Counted from the stretch's first letter, positions 1 to 7,633 are shown. The stretch is 17,392 nucleotides of DNA from Bacteroidales bacterium (GCA_022837485.1 JALHHH010000076.1:1-17392), one strand, 5' to 3'. Program-made: numbers and translations. The notes: a model not told the origin generated them from the letters alone.

Positions 1-8
1 GGAAATTA

Positions 9-16
9 TAAATTTG
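9..16 (+). promoter_or_regulatory. Bacteroidota -7 promoter element
   Basis: TAAATTTG matches the TAnnTTTG -7 consensus of Bacteroidota and lies 16 bases before the ATG at 33, giving a leader of about 10 bases. The -33 element would fall outside the window. Confidence 0.55.
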
Positions 17-32
17 AAAAAAAAGTTGAACA

Positions 33-407
33 ATGAAAAGATTTGCAAAGATTACAATCGCCGTTTTGGCTGTCGTACTCTCGGGGAGCTTATCGGCTCA
101 GGAATCCGGGAAGGCCGGCGTGGATATTAAAGTATCATCGCAGTGCAGTATGTGTAAAGAAACCATAGAACGCACCCTGGCTTTTGAAAAGGGGGTTCTG
201 AGCAGTTCTCTCGATCTGGAAACGCATACCGTAAAGGTGGTCTACAGGCCTGGTCGTACCAGTCCCGACAAAATTCGCAAGGCAATCTCGAAAGCCGGCT
301 ACGATGCCGACGAACTTGCAGCAGATCACAAGGCCTATAAAAAGTTGCCTGATTGCTGCAAGAAGCCTGAGGACAGAGAGTTTGACCATTCGGGTCACGA
401 TCACTAA
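33..407 (+). CDS. exported heavy-metal-associated (HMA) domain protein
   Basis: A 124-residue small metal-binding protein. Residues 1-22 form a signal peptide (hydrophobic core, then SLSA|Q), so it should act in the periplasm. The rest is an HMA-like ferredoxin fold of about 70 residues with the metal-binding pair C38-S-M-C41 at the usual loop position. The family binds Cu(I) or similar soft ions through this CxxC and passes them to partners. A second possible site is the tail, with C108-C109 followed by H119, H122 and H124. The ATG start is supported by the signal peptide and the -7 element just upstream. It appears monocistronic, ending at a strong terminator. The metal is not determined by the sequence. 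No copper ATPase or efflux gene is visible beside it, though the upstream side is cut by the window edge. Confidence 0.85.
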   Translation: MKRFAKITIAVLAVVLSGSLSAQESGKAGVDIKVSSQCSMCKETIERTLAFEKGVLSSSLDLETHTVKVVYRPGRTSPDKIRKAISKAGYDADELAADHKAYKKLPDCCKKPEDREFDHSGHDH

Positions 408-433
408 ACAGGGAAACCCGGTTAACCCGAAAT

Positions 434-480
434 AAAAAATGCATGGCCGTAATCGTTTGTTATCCGGCCATGCATTTTTT
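434..480. terminator. bidirectional intrinsic terminator
   Basis: A perfect 16-bp inverted repeat (434-449 and 465-480) with a 15-base loop. It starts with six A and ends with six T, so it can terminate both strands. It lies between two convergent genes, and its last two bases belong to the stop codon of the minus-strand gene. Confidence 0.93.
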
Positions 481-964
481 AGTTGGCAGGTTTGGAGAGG
501 TGGGTTTGAAGAATAACCCATTTGCCATCGCGTTTTTCCAGAAATCCGGTAAAGCGAAGGTCGGGGTATTCGTACCCTGTGTCTCCTATAGTGAAATTAT
601 ACTGCAGTACCTGTGAGAACCATGCTGCTTCGCAGGATGGGTGCACGTATATACGGAGATCGCGTGCCGCGATAAAGGTATCTTCGAAGCGTTCAAATTG
701 TCCGGAAAATGTACTTTTTACGGCTTCAAAGCCTTCAAGTACATCGCGGCGGTCGGTTCCTATACTGAATACTGTGGAATCGTTAGCCCAAAGATCGGCG
801 ATCATGGCAATGTTTTGCGTTTCATTGGCTATAACGTACTTCTGAAGGGCCAGTTTGATGGCTTCTTTTTCAGCGGAAGGGTCAGGAGCTTTCACAGCGG
901 GGTTGCTGTTGCAGGCTGACGCAAAAAGGAGCAGAAGGGCTGCATACCAGGCTAACCTTTTCAT
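479..964 (-). CDS. NTF2-like (SnoaL/DUF4440-type) lipoprotein
   Basis: 161 residues from the ATG at 964. A longer frame exists from a TTG at 1012, but the ATG gives a clean lipoprotein signal: Met-Lys-Arg, a hydrophobic stretch, then the lipobox FASAC. The mature protein has the pattern of the cone-shaped NTF2-like fold: an N-terminal helix (EKEAIKLALQKYV), a segment around the aspartate-rich DLWANDSTVFSIG, and a C-terminal beta sheet ending in GKWVILQTHLS. This matches DUF4440/SnoaL-like proteins, which bind small ligands or act as accessory domains. No catalytic activity can be assigned. It is the last gene of a minus-strand run, 44 bases after acuI, and ends at the shared terminator at 434-480. 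Confidence 0.8.
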   Translation of the reverse strand: MKRLAWYAALLLLFASACNSNPAVKAPDPSAEKEAIKLALQKYVIANETQNIAMIADLWANDSTVFSIGTDRRDVLEGFEAVKSTFSGQFERFEDTFIAARDLRIYVHPSCEAAWFSQVLQYNFTIGDTGYEYPDLRFTGFLEKRDGKWVILQTHLSKPAN

Positions 965-1008
965 GTCGGTTCGGTTTGAAATTTGACAATGGATATCCGT
1001 AAAGATAA

Positions 1009-2007
1009 TCAATCTTTCAAATCCACGAAAACTCTGCCTTTTATTTTGCCGTTCAGGATGAGGTGGATATGCTCAGGCAACTGATGAAGTGTGATTAATG
1101 CGGCGATGTGTTTCAGCATGGGTGGTTTCCAGTCGCCTGCAAGTTTTTCCCAGATTTTCCGTCGTTCGGGCATGGGCCAGGTGGCTGATTCTATTCCAAG
1201 GAGGTTGATTCCATTGAGGATAAACGGGTAAACCGACGTATTCAGCAGGTGAGAGGCTGCATTTCCGCAAACGGCCACATTGCCGTGGGGATTGCATGCT
1301 TTGATGGCTGTGCCCAGATATTCTCCGCCTATTGTATCAATTACACCTGACCATCGGGGCTTGAGCAAGAGTTTTTCGTGATTTCCGGTTTCAATGCGGC
1401 CGATTACCTGTGCCGCACCCAGGCTTCTCAGAAAATCGGCGCTTTCCGGTTTCCCGGTTGAGGCTATCACCTCATATCCCAGCGATGCAAGTATATTAAC
1501 CGCCAGGCTTCCCAGTCCGCCCCCGGCTCCGGTAACAAGTACGGGTCCGGATGAAGACTTTTGCCCGTTTACTTCCATACGCTGCAGTGCCAGAGCTGCT
1601 GTGAACCCTGCCGTTCCAAGCATCATGCTTTCGGCGAAGGAAAGGCCTTCGGGAAGCGGCATAACCCATGCAGCCGGCACCTGAATGTACTGGCCGAAAC
1701 CACCGGGGGTATTCATTCCCAAGTCGTAGCCGTGCACAAGAACTTTGTCTCCCTTGCTGAATTGCTGGTCGGCGGAGTAAACAACCGTTCCGCAGGCATC
1801 GATCCCGGGGGTGTGCGGGAAGGAGCGTGTAACGCCACGGTTACCGGTAGCCGACAACGCATCCTTGTAGTTCAGGGATGAGTAGTGCACCTGAATAAGG
1901 ACCTCGTCGGAAGGCAGATACGACAAAGGCAAGGTACGGATAACCGGCTGAATACCGGAACCGGGCATTTCTTCGGCTCTCAGAGCCTTGAAGGTTTCGG
2001 GAATCAT
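1009..2007 (-). CDS. acuI: YhdH/AcuI family NADPH-dependent acrylyl-CoA reductase-like oxidoreductase
   Basis: 332 residues, the normal length for the YhdH/YhfP/AcuI branch of zinc-independent medium-chain dehydrogenases. Visible marks are SSLNYKDA (43-50), the PHTPGIDACGTV segment (64-75), GTAGFTAALAL (131-141), the Rossmann motif VTGAGGGLGSLAV (158-170) and the STGK segment (183-186) expected to contact the NADPH phosphate. Characterised members reduce the C=C bond of acryloyl-CoA to propionyl-CoA, detoxifying a reactive intermediate. The real substrate here is not certain. The ATG at 2007 follows the stop of the thioredoxin-like gene by only 5 bases, so the two are almost certainly cotranscribed. 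No DMSP-lyase or propionate genes lie nearby to sharpen the role. Confidence 0.9.
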   Translation of the reverse strand: MIPETFKALRAEEMPGSGIQPVIRTLPLSYLPSDEVLIQVHYSSLNYKDALSATGNRGVTRSFPHTPGIDACGTVVYSADQQFSKGDKVLVHGYDLGMNTPGGFGQYIQVPAAWVMPLPEGLSFAESMMLGTAGFTAALALQRMEVNGQKSSSGPVLVTGAGGGLGSLAVNILASLGYEVIASTGKPESADFLRSLGAAQVIGRIETGNHEKLLLKPRWSGVIDTIGGEYLGTAIKACNPHGNVAVCGNAASHLLNTSVYPFILNGINLLGIESATWPMPERRKIWEKLAGDWKPPMLKHIAALITLHQLPEHIHLILNGKIKGRVFVDLKD

Positions 2008-2012
2008 TTTTT

Positions 2013-2552
2013 TTATTGTTGCGATTGTTTGTATTCGCCCCAGTTCATTTTTTTGTACGTCCCTTCCCCGTAAAATTTCAATATCGGAATCAGCTCCTGC
2101 GGGGTTTTGTACCCTTTCAGTTTATAGGTCCAGTCGCTTGCTTTGTCAAGGATAACGTAGGAAGGGTAGAGACGTTCATTTTTCATAAGTGCAAGGGCGA
2201 GCTGGTGGGTCGACCGGGCTTTCTGCGGGTTGGGATTTACGAATCGCTGTTCCTTGAACTCCATTGGATCCGGATGTTCAGCATTGAATTTTACAGCATA
2301 AAAACGCTTGTTCATGATATCTGCAACGGCAGGATCGGAAAACGTTTCATTATCCATTTTTTTGCACCATCCACACCAGTCGGTGTAAAAGTCGATGAAT
2401 ACCATTTTTGGTTTCTTGCTGTTGAGTGCCATGGCCTCTTCAAACGTCAGCCATTTGATTCCGGTGGCAGATTTTCCTTCTTTTTGCGCTGAAAGCAGCA
2501 GAGGAAACAGTATAGCCAGTGTAACAACGGTTAAAAATGAGGTATTGCGCAT
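2013..2552 (-). CDS. exported thioredoxin-like protein
   Basis: 179 residues with a signal peptide (1-22, ending LLLSA|Q), so it is periplasmic. The thioredoxin active site is W59-C60-G-W-C63 in the context FIDFYTDWCGWCKKMD. CGWC with a following KKM is typical of thioredoxin_7/DUF255-like exported thioredoxins rather than cytoplasmic TrxA (CGPC). The YPSYVILD segment carries the expected cis-Pro region. It probably reduces or isomerises disulfides of exported proteins, but the partner is unknown. It is first in a minus-strand unit with acuI (5-base gap) and the NTF2-like lipoprotein. The ATG start is supported by the signal peptide. Confidence 0.88.
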   Translation of the reverse strand: MRNTSFLTVVTLAILFPLLLSAQKEGKSATGIKWLTFEEAMALNSKKPKMVFIDFYTDWCGWCKKMDNETFSDPAVADIMNKRFYAVKFNAEHPDPMEFKEQRFVNPNPQKARSTHQLALALMKNERLYPSYVILDKASDWTYKLKGYKTPQELIPILKFYGEGTYKKMNWGEYKQSQQ

Positions 2553-2643
2553 GCGTGAGTCCGGTTTTTCGTTTATTATCTTCTTTTTCGGTTAAGAAAC
2601 TGAGCCAATTATACATCATTAGCAGACGTTCATCTGTAAAGGT

Positions 2644-2651
2644 CAAAATTA
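2644..2651 (-). promoter_or_regulatory. possible -7 element for the thioredoxin-acuI unit
   Basis: On the minus strand this reads TAATTTTG, matching TAnnTTTG, about 92 bases upstream of the ATG at 2552. No clear TTG or TTTG partner lies 19-21 bases upstream, so the call is moderate to weak. Confidence 0.35.
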
Positions 2652-2774
2652 CTCAAAATCCTGCCCGAAAGAAAGCCCGATTTGACAGATTTTATTGCAG
2701 CGATTATTTTATGAAAACACATCCATGCATCAAAGGATCAGGCGAAGCAGGGGAAATTCCGGCCCGCTGTGGGA

Positions 2775-3221
2775 TCAGTAATCGCGGTGACGTTCGATTT
2801 CTCGGCGGGTGTCTTTGGTTTTTAGCGTCTCGCGCTTATCGTAGAGTTTTTTGCCCCGAGCGATGGCGATCTTTAGCTTTGCCCTGCCTTTTTCATCAAT
2901 AAAAAGCAGGGAAGGGATGATGGTAAGCCCTTTTTCGCGCGTTTTTACGATAATTTTCCGGAGTTCCTTGCGGGTAAGAAGCAGTTTGCGGTCGCGTTTC
3001 GGTTCGTGATTCAGGTAAGTGCCGTATTTGTATTCGCTGATGTGCATATTCTTTACGAACAGCTCGTCGTTTACAAAAGCACAGAAAGAATCGGTAAGGT
3101 TGGCCTTCCCTTCACGGATCGATTTGATCTCGGTGCCGGTAAGCACTATTCCGGCTGTGAATTCTTCCGTAAGGAAATATTCAAAACCTGCTTTTTTGTT
3201 CTTAATTGCAATACCGGCCAT
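2775..3221 (-). CDS. smpB: SsrA-binding protein SmpB
   Basis: 148 residues from the ATG at 3221. It binds tmRNA and carries it to stalled ribosomes for trans-translation in the cytoplasm. Family hallmarks are the N-terminal KNKKAGFEYF, the GTEIKSIREGKANL block, the YLNHEPKRDRKLLLTRKEL block and a lysine/arginine-rich C-terminal tail ending RREIERHRDY, which enters the mRNA channel. Length is normal. A TTG seven codons further up exists, but it sits on the TAnnTTTG -7 element, so the ATG is preferred and the leader is only about a dozen bases. It has its own promoter and is not obviously in an operon. The ssrA gene is not in this window. Confidence 0.96.
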   Translation of the reverse strand: MAGIAIKNKKAGFEYFLTEEFTAGIVLTGTEIKSIREGKANLTDSFCAFVNDELFVKNMHISEYKYGTYLNHEPKRDRKLLLTRKELRKIIVKTREKGLTIIPSLLFIDEKGRAKLKIAIARGKKLYDKRETLKTKDTRREIERHRDY

Positions 3222-3239
3222 AGGCTTTATTCTGGACTG

Positions 3240-3247
3240 CAAAGGTA
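3240..3247 (-). promoter_or_regulatory. -7 promoter element of smpB
   Basis: TACCTTTG on the minus strand is a full TAnnTTTG match, 18 bases before the smpB ATG at 3221. It predicts a very short leader. I see no clear -33 TTG at the standard spacing. Confidence 0.6.
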
Positions 3248-3329
3248 AGCAAATTGTGGTTGAGTAACGGCAGATCCTTTGTTCCGACGGTTTTCATTGC
3301 GTCCCTGACCGGATTGTCTCGCCCGGCTA

Positions 3330-3360
3330 TTGTGAATAACATTCAAAACCGTTATGTTTG
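3330..3360 (+). promoter_or_regulatory. -33/-7 promoter of the serine hydrolase gene
   Basis: TTG at 3330-3332, a 20-base spacer, then TATGTTTG at 3353-3360. This is a complete Bacteroidota sigma-ABfr-type promoter. The start codon is 25 bases beyond the -7 box. Copies of ATAAC/GTTAT in alternating orientation surround it. Confidence 0.7.
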
Positions 3361-3384
3361 TTATAACATTATATCTAAATTGTT

Positions 3385-4755
3385 ATGAGAAAACGTATTT
3401 CGACAATTCTGCTTGTTATGGTTGCCGGGGGACTGATGGCTGCTGTTCTTTATTTAAATTCTCTTATGCCTATCATCACCGGATATGCGGCAAAGAACCT
3501 GGCCTCGGCGGTCTTCATTTCGGGTCGTTCTCAGGAAGCAGTTGAAAACCTTGATCTGAATTTCTCATTTATCCGCTTTACGAGAAATACTGTTGACATG
3601 GAAGGGAAAACGGTTGTCAGCCGGTTCTTGTGGGGTAAATCCGTAGCTATTTTCCAGGAGGGTTTTGGATGCACCCTAATACGTGGTGAGGATGCTGATA
3701 AACTTTTAAACAGGATTTTCCCTGATACACAGAGACCTGCCGGTAATCCGGACAGCATTGCCTGGCCTGTTGGAAATCTGATAACCGATACACTTGCGGG
3801 AATCGACCGCGAGAAGCTTGCTGAAACGGGTGCCATGCTGATGCAAGGAGATGCCTATGGCGGACATGCCTTTGCTTTTCTGGTGATGTATTGCGGGATT
3901 CCTGTTAGTGAATGGTACAATGCAGGCATAGAACCCGATACACGGTTGTTGTCGTGGTCGATGGCCAAGAGTTTTACCAATGCCCTTGCGGGGATAATGA
4001 GCCGGGATAAACTGCTGGATGTAAATTTGCCCTCGCAAGTGGATGCCTGGCAGACCGATGAGCGCTCGCTGATTACAATCAACGACCTTCTGCGCATGCA
4101 AAGCGGCCTGGAATGGAACGAAGATTACGGCAACCGCTCGGATGTTACACTTATGCTGCATTGTGAACCGGATTTTGCAGCGTTTGTTGCCGGCAAAAAG
4201 GCAGCGCATCCTGCCGGGGAATTCTGGTATTATTCTTCCGGCTCCACCAATTTAGTTTCCAGTCTGATGCGTAAGTCGATAAACAACGATGAGGCGTATT
4301 ACCGGTATGCATACGAGAAATTGTTTTACCCTCTTGGGATCCGCAATGCCGTGATTGAAACCGATGCTTCCGGAACGTTTGTGGGTTCTTCCTACATTTA
4401 TGCCACCGCCCGCGATTATGCCAGATTTGCGCTGCTTTACCTGAATGATGGTGTCTTTGACGGGCAGCGCATTCTGCCCGAGGGATGGGTGGATTACTCT
4501 TTTACGCCGGTTCCGGGCAGCAGGGGGGCTTACGGAAGCTCTTTCTGGCTCAACCAGTCGAACGATCTGAAATCGGTACCGCGCGAAACTGCTATCTGCA
4601 GGGGACATAACGGGCAGCGCATCTTTATCGTGCCGGAACACGACCTGGCAGTGGTAGTTCTTGGTTATTCTCCGAAAGAAACCAACGATATGGATTTCGA
4701 CCGCCTGCTGGGCGATGTGCTGGCTGCTTTACCCGGCAACCCGGGGTGTCCCTGA
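3385..4755 (+). CDS. membrane-anchored serine hydrolase, beta-lactamase/class C (NylB-like) family
   Basis: 456 residues. An N-terminal hydrophobic segment (about 7-26) anchors or exports the protein. The hydrolase domain covers roughly 150-450. The three motifs of the penicillin-recognising fold are present: S192-M-A-K195 (nucleophile and base), Y283-S-S285 in WYYSSGSTN, and H408-N-G410 in place of the KTG triad. The GHNGQ form and the LLRMQSGLEW segment resemble the 6-aminohexanoate-dimer hydrolase and EstB-like branches more than true AmpC, so an esterase or amidase role is likelier than antibiotic resistance. The substrate is unknown. Residues 35-150 are a poorly conserved lead region. 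The gene is monocistronic with its own promoter, and is convergent with the TonB receptor gene. Confidence 0.88.
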   Translation: MRKRISTILLVMVAGGLMAAVLYLNSLMPIITGYAAKNLASAVFISGRSQEAVENLDLNFSFIRFTRNTVDMEGKTVVSRFLWGKSVAIFQEGFGCTLIRGEDADKLLNRIFPDTQRPAGNPDSIAWPVGNLITDTLAGIDREKLAETGAMLMQGDAYGGHAFAFLVMYCGIPVSEWYNAGIEPDTRLLSWSMAKSFTNALAGIMSRDKLLDVNLPSQVDAWQTDERSLITINDLLRMQSGLEWNEDYGNRSDVTLMLHCEPDFAAFVAGKKAAHPAGEFWYYSSGSTNLVSSLMRKSINNDEAYYRYAYEKLFYPLGIRNAVIETDASGTFVGSSYIYATARDYARFALLYLNDGVFDGQRILPEGWVDYSFTPVPGSRGAYGSSFWLNQSNDLKSVPRETAICRGHNGQRIFIVPEHDLAVVVLGYSPKETNDMDFDRLLGDVLAALPGNPGCP

Positions 4756-4763
4756 TAATCCAA

Positions 4764-4854
4764 AGAGGCTGTGTCACTGCTTGTAATTCCTTTGCAGTGC
4801 AGGATTTAACCGGCATTGCATCAAAATTCATTGAAAGGCAGTGATACAGCCTCT
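4764..4854. repeat. long inverted repeat between convergent genes
   Basis: Arms at 4764-4780 and 4838-4854 are 17 bases long and differ at one position, around a 57-base centre. The centre holds GCAGTG (4794-4799), which can also pair with the left arm, giving an alternative small hairpin. No T-tract follows on either side, so it is not a classic terminator. It could be a remnant of a MITE-like element or a 3' end-forming structure. I see no clear target-site duplication. Confidence 0.6.
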
Positions 4855-4879
4855 GCTGTGATCGTAAAAAAAAGGAAAA

Positions 4880-7294
4880 TCAGAGTTTCAGGGTCATTCC
4901 GGCCATAAAGTTGATCCCGGCCTGAGGGAAATAACCGTCGTAGACGCCATAGGTTCCTTCGCTGTAGTAACGGTAGATCCAGGCATTTGTCTCATATTCT
5001 GCATTCAGCAGGTTGTTGATGTTTAGTGTAAACTCAATTCCCCTGACAAATTTGGGCGAAATCGTATAACCCAGTCTGAGATTGGTTATCATGTAAGGGT
5101 CGAGGCTACGGTCGGCTGAAGAGGTATTGTCGATGAACTGTCGGCTGACATACTTCCCCGATAGGGTGGCATCGAACCCCCTTACAACGGTATACATCAC
5201 AGATGCACCGGCAATGGCATTGGGAGCGAATGCAATGTTTGTGGTGCCCAGTTTATTTTCTATCTGACTTCCCCAGTTATCCCAGTCGTCCACATATTCG
5301 GTGAAATTTCTGATCTTATTAGTGCTCAGAGTGAGGTTTGCCGAGGCTTGCAGTGAGTTTGAAAGTATGGCTGTTCCGCTGAGCTCCAGTCCGGTACGGT
5401 AAGACTCCGGGACATTGGTCATTATTGCAGCCCCCACGTCGTTTATTTGTCCGGTCAGCACCAGCTGGTCGCGGTAATACATGTAATAGAAGTTGGCCGA
5501 TGCTTTCAGGTTTTTGTTGCTGAAGTTGTAGCCTAACTCATAATCGTAAAGCGTTTCAGCAACCGGTGCGGGTTTGTGGGGGTCGGCATCGGTATAGTTG
5601 TCGCGATTGGGTTCTCTGTTTGCGATAGCAAAACTCAGATATAGGCTGTTCAACTGGTTGATGGCGTATGAAAGACCGGCTTTGGGATTAAAAAACAGGA
5701 AGTTGTGTTTCTGTGTAATGTCGCGCAGATCGTCATCGATGCCGTCAATGCGGTAATCGATGCCACGCAGCTGTAGGTCGCCGTAAAGGCTAAGATTGGA
5801 AGTGACCTCGTACAATGCTTTTGCAAATACGTTGAAGTCGCGTTTGTCGCCTGTTCCTTCATACCAGCGGAAGTTATAACCGGATGTTCGGGCAAATTCG
5901 GCCCAGATTACTTCACCGTAATGCAGGCCGTCGTAACGGTTGGCAGATCCGCCGGCAGTGAGGTTAAGCCTGTTTTTATCGTAATTCAGCGACCAGGTAA
6001 ATCCGTAAAAGTGATTGTCGAGATACTTGCGCCGGATTAGGTCACTCTCCTCTATTACCAGAGAATCGCTCCCGGGAACTAAAACGGGAGGTATGCCATA
6101 ATCGCTGAGGTCTTTGTCGTCCTTAAACTGTTCGTAATACCCGAATCCTTTGGTGTAATGAAGGGCAAGATTGCCGGTGAGATTGCCCGCAAGGCGCTGC
6201 GACAGCATCAGCTGGTAGTGATCCTGCTGGTAATTGTCGGTCTCATTATCGTAATAATGTTCATTGCCAAGGTAATCGGTGTAGTAGCCAATTCCGTTGT
6301 AAGTCCGGTTAGTCTTCAGGATATCGGAAGGAATACCGTCCCAGGCCTGGTAGGTAATCTCTTTGCCTGAGAGAACATTAAGTTTTACAATGGTGTTTTT
6401 ACCGTAATATCCTCCGGAAACGTAAAACGACTTCAGGTCAGCGAATGCACGGTCGATAAAACCGTCGGAACTAAGTTTCGACAGGCGGGCATCCATTGCC
6501 CATTTGCTGTTGATGAGGCCTGTTCCGGCAGTAACCTGATGCCTGAACGTGTTAAAGGAACCTGCAGCATTGGTGATTTCGCTGTACGCCTTCGTAGAAG
6601 GAGCCTCGGTCAGAAGGTTGATGCTGGCACCGAAAGCCGCAGCGCCGTTGGTGCTGGTCCCAACCCCGCGCTGTACCTGCAGGCTTCCTACGGATGAGGC
6701 AAAGTCTGGCATATTAACCCAAAAAACGCTGTGCGATTCGGCGTCGTTCAGCGGAATTCCGTTAACGGTGATATTAATACGGTTCATATCGGTACCCCGG
6801 ATTCGCATACCGGTATATCCGATTCCCGTTCCTGCATCGGAAGTTACGATGGTTGCCGGCATCTGCTCAAGTAAAAACGGAATGTCTTTGCCCTGGTTGT
6901 TTCGTTTAATTTCCTTCCCCGTAAGGTTGAGGAAGGTAACGGGGGTTTTATTTCCGGCGCGGGTGGCAGTAATAATGGTTTCTTCCGTGAGAATGGGTGT
7001 TTGTACCATCGAAATCAGCATGGTACGGTCGCTGTCGAGTTCGAAATGAGCTTCCCAGGCAAGGTATCCCATGTATGTAACTTTCAGTTTGTAATTGCCG
7101 GGCTGAATCCCTTTGAACTCAAACATTCCGTTTTCACCGGTCGCGGTTCTGAGCTGACGGTTGTTGAGGCTTACATGTGCCCCCTGTAAGGTTACGGCCG
7201 ATTGCGAATCAATAACCTTGCCTTTAAGTGTGAATTGTGCCATTGATAAAAATGGCAGCAGTACCAGCAGTGCCGGTAGTAAGCGCAATTTCAT
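4880..7294 (-). CDS. TonB-dependent outer-membrane receptor, riboswitch-controlled, probably for thiamine or a precursor
   Basis: 804 residues. The order is: signal peptide (1-19, ending FLSMA|Q); a carboxypeptidase-like regulatory beta-sandwich (about 22-105, with GKVIDSQSAVTLQGAHV and FKGIQPGNYKLKVTYMGY); a segment EETIITATR at the join; a plug domain (about 115-230, with MRIRGTDMNRINITVNGIPLND); then a large beta barrel to the C-terminus (ending GMTLKL). It brings a ligand across the outer membrane using TonB-ExbBD energy. Ligand specificity cannot be read from the protein, but the leader carries a TPP riboswitch, and TPP-regulated receptors of this kind are known in Bacteroidota as thiamine-uptake proteins. 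It is transcribed alone. No inner-membrane transporter (such as PnuT) or thiamine kinase gene lies next to it in the window. Confidence 0.93.
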   Translation of the reverse strand: MKLRLLPALLVLLPFLSMAQFTLKGKVIDSQSAVTLQGAHVSLNNRQLRTATGENGMFEFKGIQPGNYKLKVTYMGYLAWEAHFELDSDRTMLISMVQTPILTEETIITATRAGNKTPVTFLNLTGKEIKRNNQGKDIPFLLEQMPATIVTSDAGTGIGYTGMRIRGTDMNRINITVNGIPLNDAESHSVFWVNMPDFASSVGSLQVQRGVGTSTNGAAAFGASINLLTEAPSTKAYSEITNAAGSFNTFRHQVTAGTGLINSKWAMDARLSKLSSDGFIDRAFADLKSFYVSGGYYGKNTIVKLNVLSGKEITYQAWDGIPSDILKTNRTYNGIGYYTDYLGNEHYYDNETDNYQQDHYQLMLSQRLAGNLTGNLALHYTKGFGYYEQFKDDKDLSDYGIPPVLVPGSDSLVIEESDLIRRKYLDNHFYGFTWSLNYDKNRLNLTAGGSANRYDGLHYGEVIWAEFARTSGYNFRWYEGTGDKRDFNVFAKALYEVTSNLSLYGDLQLRGIDYRIDGIDDDLRDITQKHNFLFFNPKAGLSYAINQLNSLYLSFAIANREPNRDNYTDADPHKPAPVAETLYDYELGYNFSNKNLKASANFYYMYYRDQLVLTGQINDVGAAIMTNVPESYRTGLELSGTAILSNSLQASANLTLSTNKIRNFTEYVDDWDNWGSQIENKLGTTNIAFAPNAIAGASVMYTVVRGFDATLSGKYVSRQFIDNTSSADRSLDPYMITNLRLGYTISPKFVRGIEFTLNINNLLNAEYETNAWIYRYYSEGTYGVYDGYFPQAGINFMAGMTLKL

Positions 7295-7322
7295 CGTTTT
7301 GATTTTTTTTAGATTAAACTCT

Positions 7323-7351
7323 GGAAGGTTGAATTGGGCCTTTAACCCTCC
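7323..7351 (-). promoter_or_regulatory. possible riboswitch expression-platform hairpin
   Basis: Between the aptamer and the receptor ATG, the minus strand can form an 8-bp stem (7344-7351 with 7323-7330, one G-U) around a 13-base loop. An alternative six-base pairing, TTGAAT (7354-7359, minus) with ATTCAA (7329-7334), overlaps it and would compete. No long T-tract follows the stem, so control by termination is not shown. Control of initiation or RNA stability is equally possible. Confidence 0.4.
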
Positions 7352-7363
7352 GTATTCAAGTTC

Positions 7364-7441
7364 TCTCTACTTCCCTTCGCCGGCATTACCCGGAGCAGGT
7401 TCTATGAGTATGATCTCAGCCCGTGTTTTTAGGGCACCCCA
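7364..7441 (-). promoter_or_regulatory. TPP (THI-box) riboswitch aptamer
   Basis: Read on the minus strand, the leader has all conserved parts of the thiamine pyrophosphate aptamer in order: GGGGTGCCC, a short helix closed by GGGC, the pyrimidine-binding turn CTGAGA, then GAACCTG, and the pyrophosphate-side element CCGGGTAATGCCGGCG followed by AAGGGAAG. The start lies about 15 bases below a TACCTTTG -7 box, and the receptor ATG is 70 bases beyond the end. In this class, TPP binding normally lowers expression, so the receptor should be made when thiamine is scarce. Confidence 0.96.
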
Positions 7442-7455
7442 ATTGGAAATCGCTG

Positions 7456-7463
7456 CAAAGGTA
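7456..7463 (-). promoter_or_regulatory. -7 promoter element of the riboswitch-receptor transcript
   Basis: TACCTTTG on the minus strand matches TAnnTTTG. A start about 7 bases on would begin the transcript just before the aptamer, exactly where expected. The -33 region is AT-rich with no clear TTG. Confidence 0.65.
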
Positions 7464-7633
7464 ATAAAAATTATTACGGTAAAAATGTTGGTTATCACAG
7501 AAGCTTCGGTGCATTTCAACTAATATACATCAGAAACTGGCCGAAAAGATGAATCGTTTTTCATTATTACTGCCCTGATTCGTTCACCGATTGATTGTGG
7601 CTATGCGGGATACGTAATGCAGGCTGGAATCTC

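Noticed and set aside
127..521. Minus-strand frames of 105 and 128 codons over the HMA gene
   Set aside because: They run antisense to a clear exported protein and cross its terminator; no protein features.
479..1012. Longer start (TTG at 1012) for the NTF2-like lipoprotein
   Set aside because: It would put 16 polar residues before a perfect lipoprotein signal and overlap the acuI stop; the ATG at 964 is better.
3385..4755. Antibiotic-resistance class C beta-lactamase
   Set aside because: The fold motifs are present, but HNG replaces KTG and the context resembles NylB/EstB-type hydrolases; no regulator such as AmpR is nearby.
6549..7049. 166-codon plus-strand frame inside the TonB receptor gene
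   Set aside because: It is antisense to the conserved plug domain and shows no domain of its own.
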